From Actinomadura cremea (lineage in GTDB: Bacteria > Actinomycetota > Actinomycetes > Streptosporangiales > Streptosporangiaceae), in the NCBI RefSeq assembly GCF_014648495.1, contig NZ_BMRF01000001.1, positions 434,001 to 498,000 on the forward strand: 64,000 nt of DNA. Direction: 5' to 3'. Shown piece by piece: positions 51,769 through 60,877 of this stretch. The notes under the pieces were generated by a model. The model did not search any database and was not told the origin of the DNA. It saw only the letters and a program-made list of their open reading frames with translations. The number at the start of each line of letters is the position of its first letter. Position 1 is the stretch's first letter. The position numbers and the translations under genes were made by a program.

Positions 51769-53339
51769 GTACCGCCTCCCGGACGGACGTGGGGCGCGGT
51801 GATCGCGATCACCGCCATGTCGTCGTGCCGGCGGGCTCCGACCCACTCGGCGGCGAGCATGTGGACGCGCTCCACCAGTGCTTCCGGGGGCATGCCGCCG
51901 CAGCGGGCCAGCCGGGCGCGCAGCCGGGCGTCGCCGAACATCTCGTCGCCCAGCGGGCCGCCGACGGCCTCGGTGATGCCGTCGGTGTACAGCAGGCAGC
52001 TGTCGCCGGGGTCGAGGGCGATCTCCGCGGTCGTCGAGTCGATCTCCTCCAGGACGCCGATGAGCGAGCCGGCGGTGTCGGCCGTCTCGATCGTTCCGTC
52101 GGTGCGGACGATCAGGGGGGCGGGGTGCCCGGCGCTGGTCAGCCGCAGCCGCACCTGCGCGTCCCGCCTGCGGACCGAGGCCAGCACCAGCGTGACGAAC
52201 CTCGTCTCGTCACCGTGCAGCAGGGCGCCGTTCAGCATTTCCAGGACGCGCCGGTGGTCGTCCGCCATCGGCAGCAGGGCGCGGAGCGTGTTGCGGATCT
52301 TTCCGGTGAGCACCGCGGCCTCCAGGCCCTTGCCGCACACGTCCCCCAGGACCACCAGGGGCTCGGTCGTGCCGGCGGGGTACACGTCGTAGAAGTCGCC
52401 TCCGACCAGGTCCTCGTCGCCGGCCGGACGGTAGCGCGCCGCCAGCTCCGCCCCGTCCAGTTCGTAGGTGCTCGGCGGCAGCAGCTCCCGCATCAGGGTC
52501 GCGGTGATGGACGCCTGCTCGGCGTACAGGCGGGCGGCCGACAGCACCGCGCCGGCGCGGCTCGCGAAGAGGCGGGCGGTCAGCTCCTCGCCCGCGGAGA
52601 ACCCGGACCGGCGCAGCAGCACCAGCGCCCCGGCCGGGACGCCGTGGCCCGGGAGCGCGACCACCACGATCGCGGCGAGGTCCGCCGGTGCCGAACGCGC
52701 GATCCAGGCGGGGACGGCGTGTGGATCGATCCAACGCGGAGGCACCGGTGGGAAGCCCCGCATCGCGTCGGCCAGACCCTCGACCTCCGTGGGGTCGATC
52801 AGGAGTTTCTGGTGCTCGACCCGGCCGTCGGGCCCGCAGGTGGTGACGGGGTGGCCCCGGCCGGAGCGCGGGACGACCACCACCGCCGCGTCGGCCAGGC
52901 GCCGGGCGGCCAGCCGGGCGGTCATCTCCATGCACCGCTCCAGGTTGAGCGACGTCTGCAGCTCGTCGGACGCCTCGGCGAGGAACGCCGAGCGCTCCCG
53001 CTCGGTGACGTCGAGCAGCCACCAGATCGTGGGTGCGGGGCTCCCCGGCGTCATGCTCTCCGGCGTCATGCTCTCCGGCACCGCGTGGGCCTCGAACACG
53101 CGGTCGCCGATCGGGCCCTGGGCCACCGCGCCCTCCGGGGACCGCCGGGCGTCGGCCAGCCAGGCCGGCACGGCGTCGGTCAGCCGCCCGCCCGGCGGCA
53201 CGTCCAGCAGGAGGCGCGCGGCGTCGTTGAGCTGGACGATGACCCCGGACGGGTCGACGGTCAGGACCGCGCAGGGGGCGGATCGCAGCACCGTGTCGAG
53301 TACGCGCCGTCCGCCGTCTTCGCACCTGGGTTCCGTCAC
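51765..53339 (-). CDS. PAS-GAF SpoIIE-type PP2C phosphatase
   Basis: From GTG 53339 this is 524 residues. A PAS-like domain (VLTVDPSGVIVQLNDAARLLL) is followed by a GAF region (about 145-285) and a SpoIIE/RsbU phosphatase with GGDFYDVY, GDVCGKGLEAA, SAGHPAPLI and HDDMAVIAI metal motifs. Such proteins dephosphorylate STAS anti-anti-sigma factors, releasing stress sigma factors. A 15-bp direct repeat lies near 53050 (ESMTPESMTP in protein). It is coupled to the B12-binding-like gene downstream. Confidence 0.85.
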   Translation of the reverse strand: MTEPRCEDGGRRVLDTVLRSAPCAVLTVDPSGVIVQLNDAARLLLDVPPGGRLTDAVPAWLADARRSPEGAVAQGPIGDRVFEAHAVPESMTPESMTPGSPAPTIWWLLDVTERERSAFLAEASDELQTSLNLERCMEMTARLAARRLADAAVVVVPRSGRGHPVTTCGPDGRVEHQKLLIDPTEVEGLADAMRGFPPVPPRWIDPHAVPAWIARSAPADLAAIVVVALPGHGVPAGALVLLRRSGFSAGEELTARLFASRAGAVLSAARLYAEQASITATLMRELLPPSTYELDGAELAARYRPAGDEDLVGGDFYDVYPAGTTEPLVVLGDVCGKGLEAAVLTGKIRNTLRALLPMADDHRRVLEMLNGALLHGDETRFVTLVLASVRRRDAQVRLRLTSAGHPAPLIVRTDGTIETADTAGSLIGVLEEIDSTTAEIALDPGDSCLLYTDGITEAVGGPLGDEMFGDARLRARLARCGGMPPEALVERVHMLAAEWVGARRHDDMAVIAITAPHVRPGGGT

Positions 53340-53650
53340 GCCACAGCTTCCGGGAGATGGTCGTCCGAGGCCCGCGAGAGGGCGATGTAGGGCCGTGACC
53401 GATCGCCGGGATCGATCGCCCGTCCGTACCCGGTGCTCGTCGCCATCGCCGCCGTACGCGCGGGTACCTCCGGACCGTCCCCACTGACGCGGGGCTCTAA
53501 CACCCCGACCCGCGATTCCGTCCCGATCGCCCCGCGCCGGGGGACGCGCCGACCCGTCCGGCTCGGGGGCGGGGCCGTCCGTACACTGTGTCGAACAGTC
53601 GCTCACCTCGGCCAGAGGACGTACGCGCGGACACGAACGGTAGGGGCGGA

Positions 53651-54382
53651 ATGGGGCGCAGCACCGCACTGGACGTGGTCGCCGACGACCTCGCGTTGCA
53701 GATCGCCACGGGCCGCCTCCGGGCCGGGGACACCCTTCCGTCGATCCGGCGGCTCGCCGGACGGTACGAGCTGAACCCGTCGAGCATCCAGCAGGTGCTG
53801 GGCCGGCTCCGCATGGCGGGGTTCGTCGAACCCCGGCACGGCGTGGGGGTCGTGGTCCGCGACATCCGGCTCTACGGCGGGATACAGACCTGGCAGTACC
53901 TGTTCCGGTTCTCCAGCAGGCTCCCCGAGCTGACCGTCCGGAACGTCCAGGAGATCCTGGAGACGCTGCAGCTGTTCTACCAGGCGGCCCTGGTCAAGCT
54001 CGTGCCCGACTCGAAGGGCACCGATCCGGCTCCGGCGCGCCGGGCCTTCGCGCAGCTCGAGCTGCTCGCCCGGAGCGGCACCGTCCGGGCGGCCGACGTC
54101 CACCAGGGCGTGCTCGGCGTCCTGCGCGCCGTCCTCGCGGGGCTGGGCGGAGGCGTCACGCTCGGCCTGCTCAACTCGATGGGGGACGTCCTGGCGGAGG
54201 TCCCCGAGGTCCTGGAGGCCCTCTACGGGGAGGCGGCCGAGCACGTCTGGTTCTGGGGCAACGTGATCACCGCCTGGGAGACCGCCGACGAGGAACTCGC
54301 CAGGGGGACGCTCGCGGTCCTGGACGACTGGCACGCCGTGGCCCTCCAGCGGCTGCGCGACCGGCTCACCGCCGCGGGATAG
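53651..54382 (+). CDS. GntR-family transcriptional regulator
   Basis: This 243-residue protein starts at ATG 53651. The N-terminal winged helix (ALQIATGRLRAGDTLPSIRRLA and NPSSIQQVLGRLRMAGFVEPRHG, about 8-75) is GntR-like. The C-terminal domain is helical (EILETLQLFYQAALVKLV, then LARSGTVRAADVHQGVLGVLRA) and FCD-like in general shape, but no metal-binding His set is clear. It is transcribed alone. Its operator and ligand are not evident. Confidence 0.78.
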   Translation: MGRSTALDVVADDLALQIATGRLRAGDTLPSIRRLAGRYELNPSSIQQVLGRLRMAGFVEPRHGVGVVVRDIRLYGGIQTWQYLFRFSSRLPELTVRNVQEILETLQLFYQAALVKLVPDSKGTDPAPARRAFAQLELLARSGTVRAADVHQGVLGVLRAVLAGLGGGVTLGLLNSMGDVLAEVPEVLEALYGEAAEHVWFWGNVITAWETADEELARGTLAVLDDWHAVALQRLRDRLTAAG

Positions 54383-54465
54383 CCTCCGCTTCGCCGCTCG
54401 TCCGGCCGCCGTCTTCCTTACTTGGGTTAGTGAAGCGCCACCGGAAATCATTCGATCTACAGCTA

Positions 54466-54491
54466 TGTGTACACACACTGTTTGATACAGA
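54466..54491. repeat. Palindromes in the convergent spacer
   Basis: TGTGTACACA at 54466-54475 is a perfect 10-bp palindrome. CTGT-N5-ACAG at 54479-54491 follows. They lie between the 3' ends of convergent genes in an A/T-rich stretch. The position argues against a normal operator; a nucleoid-protein site is possible. Confidence 0.4.
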
Positions 54492-54532
54492 CTCTCGCAC
54501 ACTTCCGGGTGTGAGGGAGACGAGCCGTGCCG

Positions 54533-55399
54533 TCAGGGTGTGCGCAGGGACGCCGTGAGCTTGGGCCAGACGCGGTGGAGTTCGCGCTGCCAGTAGGGCC
54601 AGCTGTGGGTTCCGTCGCGGTACAGGTGGGCGCTCGCCGGGATGCCGAGGGCCCGGAGGCGGCGCAGGAACGGGCCGATCGTCGCGCGGACGAGGGGTTC
54701 GGCCAGGTTCGCGGCGCTCCACGGGGCCGCCGGGTCGAGGGGACCGGGGCGTCCCGTCAGGCCGGAGGAGAGGTGGACGCCCGTGCCGCGGAGGCCGGCG
54801 GCGAGATGGAGGGGGTCCGCGGCTCGCCAGTGGCGATCGTGGACGAACGGGACGCCCCACATCGCGAGGGGGTTCACGCGGCCCGCCACCCCGGTCGCGG
54901 CGAGGAGCGTCGTCGCGGACAGGGCGGTGCGGATGGTGCAGGGGCCGCTGAAGGCGGCCGCGAAGCGGAACGTCCCCGGGTTGGAGGCGGCGCTCAGCAG
55001 CGCGCCGTACCCGCCCCCGGACACCCCCGCGACGGCGCGCACCGGGGCGGCGGCGTAGCGCGCGCGCATGAGCGCGTGGACGTGGTGGATGTGGAAGGTC
55101 TGCCACTGGGGGCCGCGCCGCCAGTCTGCGTACCCGCCCGCGCGGCCGCCGTCGGGCATGACGATCAGGACGTCGTCGTCGCGGCTGAGCCGCTCGACGT
55201 CGGTCCGGTCCACCCAGGACGAGGAATCGTCCAGGCCGCCGTGGTGGAGCGTGAGCAGCGGCCACGCGCGGCTCGCGGTCCAGCGGTGCGGGAGCAGGAC
55301 GTGGATCGTCAGTTCGTCCGCCGACACCGAGGCGGCACGGACGGTCAGTCTGCGGAGCCGGTCGCCGGCCTTCTCCTCGTCAATGACTTCAATGGCCAT
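54533..55399 (-). CDS. Esterase-D/antigen-85-like alpha/beta hydrolase (cytosolic)
   Basis: This 288-residue protein has the alpha/beta esterase layout of the esterase D / mycolyltransferase superfamily. LLTLHHGGLDDSSSW supplies the oxyanion segment, VMPDGG follows, the nucleophile elbow is GVSGGGYGA (Ser near 122) and the late His is in DGTHSWPYW. No signal peptide is seen. The gene at 57338 encodes an exported relative with the same motif order. Substrate unknown; trehalose or glycerol esters are possible by family. Confidence 0.75.
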   Translation of the reverse strand: MAIEVIDEEKAGDRLRRLTVRAASVSADELTIHVLLPHRWTASRAWPLLTLHHGGLDDSSSWVDRTDVERLSRDDDVLIVMPDGGRAGGYADWRRGPQWQTFHIHHVHALMRARYAAAPVRAVAGVSGGGYGALLSAASNPGTFRFAAAFSGPCTIRTALSATTLLAATGVAGRVNPLAMWGVPFVHDRHWRAADPLHLAAGLRGTGVHLSSGLTGRPGPLDPAAPWSAANLAEPLVRATIGPFLRRLRALGIPASAHLYRDGTHSWPYWQRELHRVWPKLTASLRTP

Positions 55400-55470
55400 G
55401 GCATCGGATCATGTCGCATTCGAGAATGACTCGATACTTCGTCGACCAATGAAAGCATGACGGGAGTTGT

Positions 55471-55508
55471 CAGCCCGGAACGCCTTTACGGGGCGTTCTT
55501 CCGGGCTG
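55471..55508 (+). promoter_or_regulatory. Long hairpin in the leader of the methyltransferase gene
   Basis: CAGCCCGGAACGCC (55471-55484) pairs with GGCG...TTCCGGGCTG (to 55508), with a 6-nt loop and a small bulge. It ends 18 nt before the ATG at 55527. It could attenuate transcription or hide the ribosome binding site. Confidence 0.55.
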
Positions 55509-55526
55509 CACGGAAAGGGCATCGAC

Positions 55527-57341
55527 ATGATCATTACGGCGATCGTCGCCGCCTGCATGGCGGCCAACGCGTGGCGGCTGCGGGCCAGGCTGCGCGGGCT
55601 GCGCACGCTTCCGCCGGAGGGCGAGGGCGCGGCCGATCCGGCCTATGTACTGATCACCGCGCGAGGCGTCGAAGTGCCGGATCCGGTGGCCCGCGCCGCC
55701 GAAAGGTACGCCCGCGACAATGGGCTCGGACTCCTGGATCTCATGCCTCGGGACATTCCGGTCGACGGCGCACTCGACCTCGCACGCCATACCGATTTCG
55801 GCACTTACCGGGACGACCCATTCTGCATGGGGCGGGGTGCCTGCCACGCGGTGCTCGCGTCCCGGGACGCCGTGTCGGCGGCGGGGCTGGACGACCTGGA
55901 CGGCCTCGACCCGGACGCGCTCGGGGCGGCCACGGCCCGGCTCAAGCTCTATGTCGAGCGCGCCGACATCGTCGTGGCCGGGATCGCGGGACACGACCAG
56001 ACCGCCTACCGCCGCGCGCGGATGCGGGCGCTGGCCCTGGTGATCCCGCAGACGCTCGCGCTCCCCCAGACGCTGGGGGCCATGGCCGCCGGTTACCTGC
56101 TGGTGGCGGGGAGCCTGGTCGCCGCGCCCGCCGGGCTGCTGCTCGCGCTCTGGTACTGCCTGGTTCCCGAGCTGGTCTTCGCCGGCGCCCCCGTGCGGCC
56201 GCGCGACCTGCACCGGGTCAGCCTGCTGCGGTGGTTCTACGTGCCGGTGTCGATCGCGCGCACGCTCGCGGCCCCGCGCACCGGCTGGGAGCGGGAGCTG
56301 CTGGCCCGGCGGGAGGAGGCGCGGGCCCGGTACCGGGCGGAGCTGGCGGACGGCGTCGGACGGTTCGTCGGGCCGCGGGCGCCGGAGTGCCCGTGGTGCG
56401 GGTCGGGTGAGCTGAGGAGGCACGTCGTCGTCCGGGACATCCTCCAGGGCAAACCGGGACGCTTCACGTTGGAGCGGTGCGAGAGCTGCGGGCACATCTT
56501 CCAGAACCCGCGCCTCACGCCCGAGGGCGTGGACTTCTACTACCGGGACGTCTACGACGGTCTCGGGGACGTGCTGGCCGAGCGGATCCTCAGCTCCAAC
56601 ACGTCCTGGTACCTGGCCCGCGCCGCCATGGTCCGGCGCACGACGGAGCCCCGCTCGTGGCTGGACGTCGGCACCGGCAAGGGGCACTTCTGCCGTGCGG
56701 CGCGGACCGTGCTCCCGGACGCGCGCCTGGACGGCCTCGACTTCGGCTCGGCGGTCGTCGAGGGGGGCCGGCGCGGCTGGCTCGACCGGGCCTACCGGGG
56801 CGAGTTCCTCGCGCTGGCACCCGATCTGGCCGGACGCTACGACGTCATCAGCATGCACCACTACCTGGAGCACACCGCCGACCCCCTCGCGGAGCTGGAC
56901 GCGGCGACCAAGGTGCTCCCGCCCGGCGGGCACCTGCTGATCGAGCTGCCCGATCCCGAGTCGTGGTTCGGGAAGGTGCTGCGCGGCTACTGGGTGCCGT
57001 GGCTCGCGCCGCAGCACCTGCACATGATCCCCCTCGCCAACCTGCGGGACGCGCTGGAGCGGCGGGGGTTCGAGGTCGTGTCCGAGGAGCGCCGCGAGGC
57101 CGACCAGGGCCCCGACTTCGTCACGTCCGCCGCCGCCGTCGTCAACCGGCTCGGCCTCGACGTCGACCGCCCCTGGTGGCCGCGCGTTCCCGGACGCCGC
57201 GAGTACGCGGGCGTCCTCGCCACGTTGATCCTCGCCGCCCCGCTCATGGGGGCGGCCGTCCTGCTGGACCTGCTGACCGTCCCGATCGCCCGGAGGAACA
57301 GCAACGCCTACCGGGTCCTGGCCAGAAAGAACCCCGGATGA
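55527..57341 (+). CDS. Membrane-anchored zinc-ribbon class I methyltransferase
   Basis: The 604-residue protein begins with a membrane helix (1-16) and an unrecognised soluble part. Two helices follow at about 172-215 (TLGAMAAGYLLVAGSLVAA; LLALWYCLVPELVFAG), then a zinc ribbon (CPWCGS at about 288, CESCGH near 315). The SAM-dependent methyltransferase core has LDVGTGKGHFC at about 378 and YDVISMHHYLEHTADP. A last TM helix is near 570-595. Zinc-ribbon plus methyltransferase is common in cell-wall glycan or lipid modification. The exported esterase gene overlaps its end, so both may work on envelope lipids. Confidence 0.75.
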   Translation: MIITAIVAACMAANAWRLRARLRGLRTLPPEGEGAADPAYVLITARGVEVPDPVARAAERYARDNGLGLLDLMPRDIPVDGALDLARHTDFGTYRDDPFCMGRGACHAVLASRDAVSAAGLDDLDGLDPDALGAATARLKLYVERADIVVAGIAGHDQTAYRRARMRALALVIPQTLALPQTLGAMAAGYLLVAGSLVAAPAGLLLALWYCLVPELVFAGAPVRPRDLHRVSLLRWFYVPVSIARTLAAPRTGWERELLARREEARARYRAELADGVGRFVGPRAPECPWCGSGELRRHVVVRDILQGKPGRFTLERCESCGHIFQNPRLTPEGVDFYYRDVYDGLGDVLAERILSSNTSWYLARAAMVRRTTEPRSWLDVGTGKGHFCRAARTVLPDARLDGLDFGSAVVEGGRRGWLDRAYRGEFLALAPDLAGRYDVISMHHYLEHTADPLAELDAATKVLPPGGHLLIELPDPESWFGKVLRGYWVPWLAPQHLHMIPLANLRDALERRGFEVVSEERREADQGPDFVTSAAAVVNRLGLDVDRPWWPRVPGRREYAGVLATLILAAPLMGAAVLLDLLTVPIARRNSNAYRVLARKNPG

Positions 57342-58309
57342 GACACCTCGGACGCCTGCTCGCCCCCCTTCTCCTCCTCCTCGCGCTCGTCGCCGTGCCG
57401 GGCACGTCCGGCGCGGCGGCCCCCGCGATCACCGAGACGTGGCACGGGCCGCGCACGCTCGACCTGAGCTGGCATTCGGCGAACGTCGACCAGACGGTCC
57501 AGGTGCGCCTCCTGCTGCCCGAGGGCTGGCAACGCTCCACGCGCGAGACCTGGCCGGTGGTGTTCGCGCTGCAGGGCGGCCGCGACGACTACACCTCCTG
57601 GACCCGCGAGACCGACATCGAGGAGCTCGCCGCGCGCTGGGACGTCATGGTCGCCATGCCGTCCGGCGGCGTCAACGGCAGCTACACCGACTGGTGGAAC
57701 GGCGGAGAGGGCGGCGTCCCGCGCTGGGAGACGTTCCACACCGGCGAGCTCGTCCAGGTGCTGGAGGGCTACCGCGCGGGGACGCGCCGGGCCGTGATGG
57801 GCGCGTCCTCCGGCGGACAGGGCGCGCTCGCGTACGCGGGGCGGCATCGAGGGATGTTCAGGTACGCGGCGTCGTTCAGCGGTTCCACCCATCTGACCAT
57901 GGGCGGCATGCAGGCGTTCCTGATGTTCATCAACCTGATCGGCTCGGGCCTCGACGCGTTCCGGATCTTCGGTGTCCCCGGCCTGGACGACGCGAACTGG
58001 CGGGCGCACGACCCTTACCACCTCGCGCCGAACCTGCGCGGCGTCGGTCTGTACGTCTCCAGCGGGACGACCGGCCTGAACGGCCCCTACACCCCGCCGG
58101 GCGCGCAGTGGCGGCTGACCCAGCTCAGCGAGATCCTCATCGGCGGGATGAACCGGTCGTTCATCGCCCGGCTGGACGAACTCGGCATCCCCGTCACCTC
58201 CCACATCTACGGCGACGGGTGGCACGCCTGGCCGGAGTGGATCCCCGAGATGGAGCGGGCCTGGCCGCTGATGATGGACGCGATCGACGCCGAGGGGACG
58301 CCGGCATGA
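57338..58309 (+). CDS. Exported esterase-D/antigen-85-like hydrolase
   Basis: ATG 57338 overlaps the methyltransferase stop (ATGA). The 323-residue protein has a signal peptide (about 1-28, LLLLLALVAVPGTSGAAA) and an antigen-85-like alpha/beta fold: VVFALQGGRDDYTSW, MPSGGVNGSYTDWW, nucleophile GASSGGQGA (Ser near 150) and DGWHAWPEW with the His. Mycolyltransferases and related acyl esterases act on trehalose or cell-wall lipids outside the membrane. Coupling to a membrane methyltransferase supports an envelope role. It is a relative of the gene at 54533-55399. Confidence 0.8.
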   Translation: MRHLGRLLAPLLLLLALVAVPGTSGAAAPAITETWHGPRTLDLSWHSANVDQTVQVRLLLPEGWQRSTRETWPVVFALQGGRDDYTSWTRETDIEELAARWDVMVAMPSGGVNGSYTDWWNGGEGGVPRWETFHTGELVQVLEGYRAGTRRAVMGASSGGQGALAYAGRHRGMFRYAASFSGSTHLTMGGMQAFLMFINLIGSGLDAFRIFGVPGLDDANWRAHDPYHLAPNLRGVGLYVSSGTTGLNGPYTPPGAQWRLTQLSEILIGGMNRSFIARLDELGIPVTSHIYGDGWHAWPEWIPEMERAWPLMMDAIDAEGTPA

Positions 58310-58478
58310 CCGACTGCTGATCGACCGGCTCGGCGGCCGGGCCCCCTCCCTCACCTGGCCGGACCTGCGCGGCGACGCGGCCGGCATCGCCTGCCTCCAG
58401 TACACCCCGGTGTCCACGAGCGCCCCCCGCCCGGAGGCGGACGGGAGTATTCCGGGTGATGCGCGGGGAAAGGGCCTA

Positions 58479-60206
58479 GTGTTCGACCTGGGGGGTGCTG
58501 TGAGCGGTCAGGCGGGCCACCGGGCGGGCGAGCTTCACGACAGCCTGGTCGAGGCGATGAACTCGGGCGTCCTGGCCACCGACGCCGCGGGCCGGATCAC
58601 GGCGTGGAACCCGCGGGCCCAGGAGCTGCTGGGCTACACCCGGGAAGAGGCCCTCGGGAAGGAACTGCACGAACTCCTCCACCGGGACGCCGACGGCCGC
58701 GTCTCCCCGGAGCGGGACTGCCGCCTGACCAGGGCGCTCCGGACGGGCGTGACCGACCACGGGGACGGCGAGCCCCTCATCCACCGCGACGGGCGGGTGG
58801 TGCGGTGCTCCTGGTCGTCCGCGCCGATCTACTCCGAAGGCTCGTCCGCGGACGGGCCCGGGGAGGCCGCCGGGTCGGTCGTCGTCCTGCAGGACGCCGC
58901 CGAGCGGTTCATGATCGAGGACGAGCTGCGCGACCGGATGGCCCAGATGCGGCGGGCCATCTCCCGGCTGGAGCTGGTGGCCGAGATCACCACGGTGCTG
59001 TCGTCCACGCTCAACGAGGACGAGGTGCTGCGCCGGCTCGTGCGGCTCGCGGTGCCCGCGCTCGGCGACTGGGCGGAGGTCGACCTGCTGATCCAGGACG
59101 GCCGCGTCGAGCGCGTCACCACGACGCACCGCGAGTTCGCCGCCGCGGACACCGCCGTCCTGGAGGGGCCGCTGCCACCCCTCCCCCGGACGCCCCGGGG
59201 GCCGCTCGCCCGCGTGCTCCACGGCGGCGCCACCCTCGTCGTCGGCGGCGACGACCTCGAACCGCACCCCGGCGAGCCGCTGGACGCGGCCCAGCGGGAC
59301 CTCTTCCGCGTCATGGGCGCCCACAGCGCGATCATCGCTCCGCTGGCGGCCCGGGGCGAGATCTACGGCGCGCTGACGCTGGGCTACTCCCGCCCGGGGG
59401 ACGGGTACGGGCCCGACGACCGGCTCGTCGTCGACGACATCGCCCGCCGCGTCGGCCTCCTGCTGGCCAACGCGCGCCTGTACGCCGCGCAGCGCAACAC
59501 GGCCGAGGCCATGCAGCGCAGCCTGCTTCCCCCCTTGTTCCAGCAGGGCGACCTGCAGTTGCAGGCGCGCTACCTGCCCGCGACCGAGGCCGGCCGGATC
59601 GGCGGCGACTGGTACGACGCCTTCGAGCTGTCCGACGGCTCGACCGGCCTGGCCATCGGGGACGTCGTGGGGCACGACCTGCAGGCGGCGGCCCGGATGG
59701 CCCAGGTCCGCAACATGCTCCGGGCCCTGGCCTGGGATCTGGCCGCGCCCCCGAGCACGGTGCTGGAGCGGTTGGACGGCGCGCTCGACGCGGTGAGCGA
59801 GGCCGAGCTGGTCACCGCCGTGTTCGCCCGCGTCGAGGGCGCGGGCGAGGGCCGGTGGAGGCTGCGCTGGTGCAACGCGGGCCATCCCCCGCCGCTGCTG
59901 ATCATCCCCGACGGCGACACGGTGTTCCTCGAGGAGCACGGGATGCTGCTCGGCGACCCCGCGGTCGCCGGCCCGCGCCCCGACTGCGAGGTCGTCCTCC
60001 CGCCGCTGTCCACCGTCCTGCTCTACACCGACGGTCTCGTGGAGACCCGCGACTCGGACCTGACCGACCGTCTCACCGGCCTCCGCCGCCACGGCGCCCG
60101 GCTGGCCGGGCTCGCGCTGCCCGACCTGTGCGACCGGCTGCTCGAGCGCATGGACCCCACCGGCGAGGACGACGTCGCCCTGCTCGCCCTCCGCGTCCCC
60201 GGCTGA
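58479..60206 (+). CDS. PAS-GAF SpoIIE-type PP2C phosphatase
   Basis: The start is uncertain. GTG 58479 has AAAGGG upstream; GTG 58500 and 58410 are alternatives. From 58479 it is 575 residues: PAS (SGVLATDAAGRITAWNPRAQELLGYT), a coiled linker, GAF (about 170-340) and a SpoIIE phosphatase with GGDWYDAFE, GDVVGHDLQAA, CNAGHPPPLL and EDDVALLAL. It probably reverses phosphorylation of STAS proteins, as the phosphatase at 51765 does. Two different sensors would feed one switch. Confidence 0.85.
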   Translation: MFDLGGAVSGQAGHRAGELHDSLVEAMNSGVLATDAAGRITAWNPRAQELLGYTREEALGKELHELLHRDADGRVSPERDCRLTRALRTGVTDHGDGEPLIHRDGRVVRCSWSSAPIYSEGSSADGPGEAAGSVVVLQDAAERFMIEDELRDRMAQMRRAISRLELVAEITTVLSSTLNEDEVLRRLVRLAVPALGDWAEVDLLIQDGRVERVTTTHREFAAADTAVLEGPLPPLPRTPRGPLARVLHGGATLVVGGDDLEPHPGEPLDAAQRDLFRVMGAHSAIIAPLAARGEIYGALTLGYSRPGDGYGPDDRLVVDDIARRVGLLLANARLYAAQRNTAEAMQRSLLPPLFQQGDLQLQARYLPATEAGRIGGDWYDAFELSDGSTGLAIGDVVGHDLQAAARMAQVRNMLRALAWDLAAPPSTVLERLDGALDAVSEAELVTAVFARVEGAGEGRWRLRWCNAGHPPPLLIIPDGDTVFLEEHGMLLGDPAVAGPRPDCEVVLPPLSTVLLYTDGLVETRDSDLTDRLTGLRRHGARLAGLALPDLCDRLLERMDPTGEDDVALLALRVPG

Positions 60207-60238
60207 GGGGCGCGTGCCCGCCCCCCTGCGGCGACGGC

Positions 60239-60538
60239 CTAGAGCGGCTCGCTGATCCAGCTCCATTCGCCGCCGGTCTTCGCCGGGCGGATCAGGTGCG
60301 CGCCGCTGGAGTCGGCGAGTTCGGCGATCGCCCGGGCCAGCCGGCGATGGAAGTCGGCGGGCGGGTGACCGCCCCCTGACGAGCCCTCCAGCAACGTCAC
60401 GCTGACCTTCGCCTCGTCGCGCAGCTGTGCGGTCAGGCGGCCGGTCTTGTCCATGCGGAACATCACGACCGCGTCGGCGCGGACCATGTCACAGCCGTCC
60501 GCGACCGAGATCCACACTTCGGGCATCGTTCCCGCCAT
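60239..60538 (-). CDS. Hypothetical 99-residue protein, paralogue of 46407-46703
   Basis: ATG 60538 (GGAG 11 nt upstream) gives a 99-residue protein that matches the protein at 46407 along its length: MPEVWI, MVRADAVVMFRMD, LTAQLRDEAKVSVTLLEG, ADSSGAHLI and a terminal aromatic segment ending EPL. No catalytic motif is recognised. The two genes are about 13.8 kb apart and both sit next to PP2C, kinase or GAF regulators, so the pair may be part of the stress network. Confidence 0.7.
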   Translation of the reverse strand: MAGTMPEVWISVADGCDMVRADAVVMFRMDKTGRLTAQLRDEAKVSVTLLEGSSGGGHPPADFHRRLARAIAELADSSGAHLIRPAKTGGEWSWISEPL

Positions 60539-60877
60539 GAGGGACTCATCTCCTGGATCGAAGGCTCACATCCCCACCACTCCTTCACCATAGGCGACAC
60601 GGCCGGAGGGCGTAGACTCATGGTGAACGAGGAGTTGTCGACGCGGGCGGCCAAGCACGCGTCCCCCTGGTTCCCCGATATTCGGTCTCCCTCGAGACCC
60701 AAAAGGTTCGGCGCCCATGCCGCCGCCACACCCCTCGTCCGGACGGACGAACGTCCACCGTCCGGACGCCACCACGGTCACCGTTCGCGGCGCCCGGAGC
60801 CGTCGGATCGACGTCCGTCTCCCCGGCGGACGCGCGGCGGTCCCGACGCCGGCCAGGAACGAGAGCGGTATGACGAC

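Noticed and set aside
53041-53085. 15-bp direct repeat in the PP2C gene
   Set aside because: It is in-frame, gives only a repeated ESMTP and looks like neutral slippage in a linker.
54466-54475. TGTGTACACA palindrome as operator of the GntR gene
   Set aside because: It lies downstream of the GntR gene between convergent 3' ends, not at a promoter.
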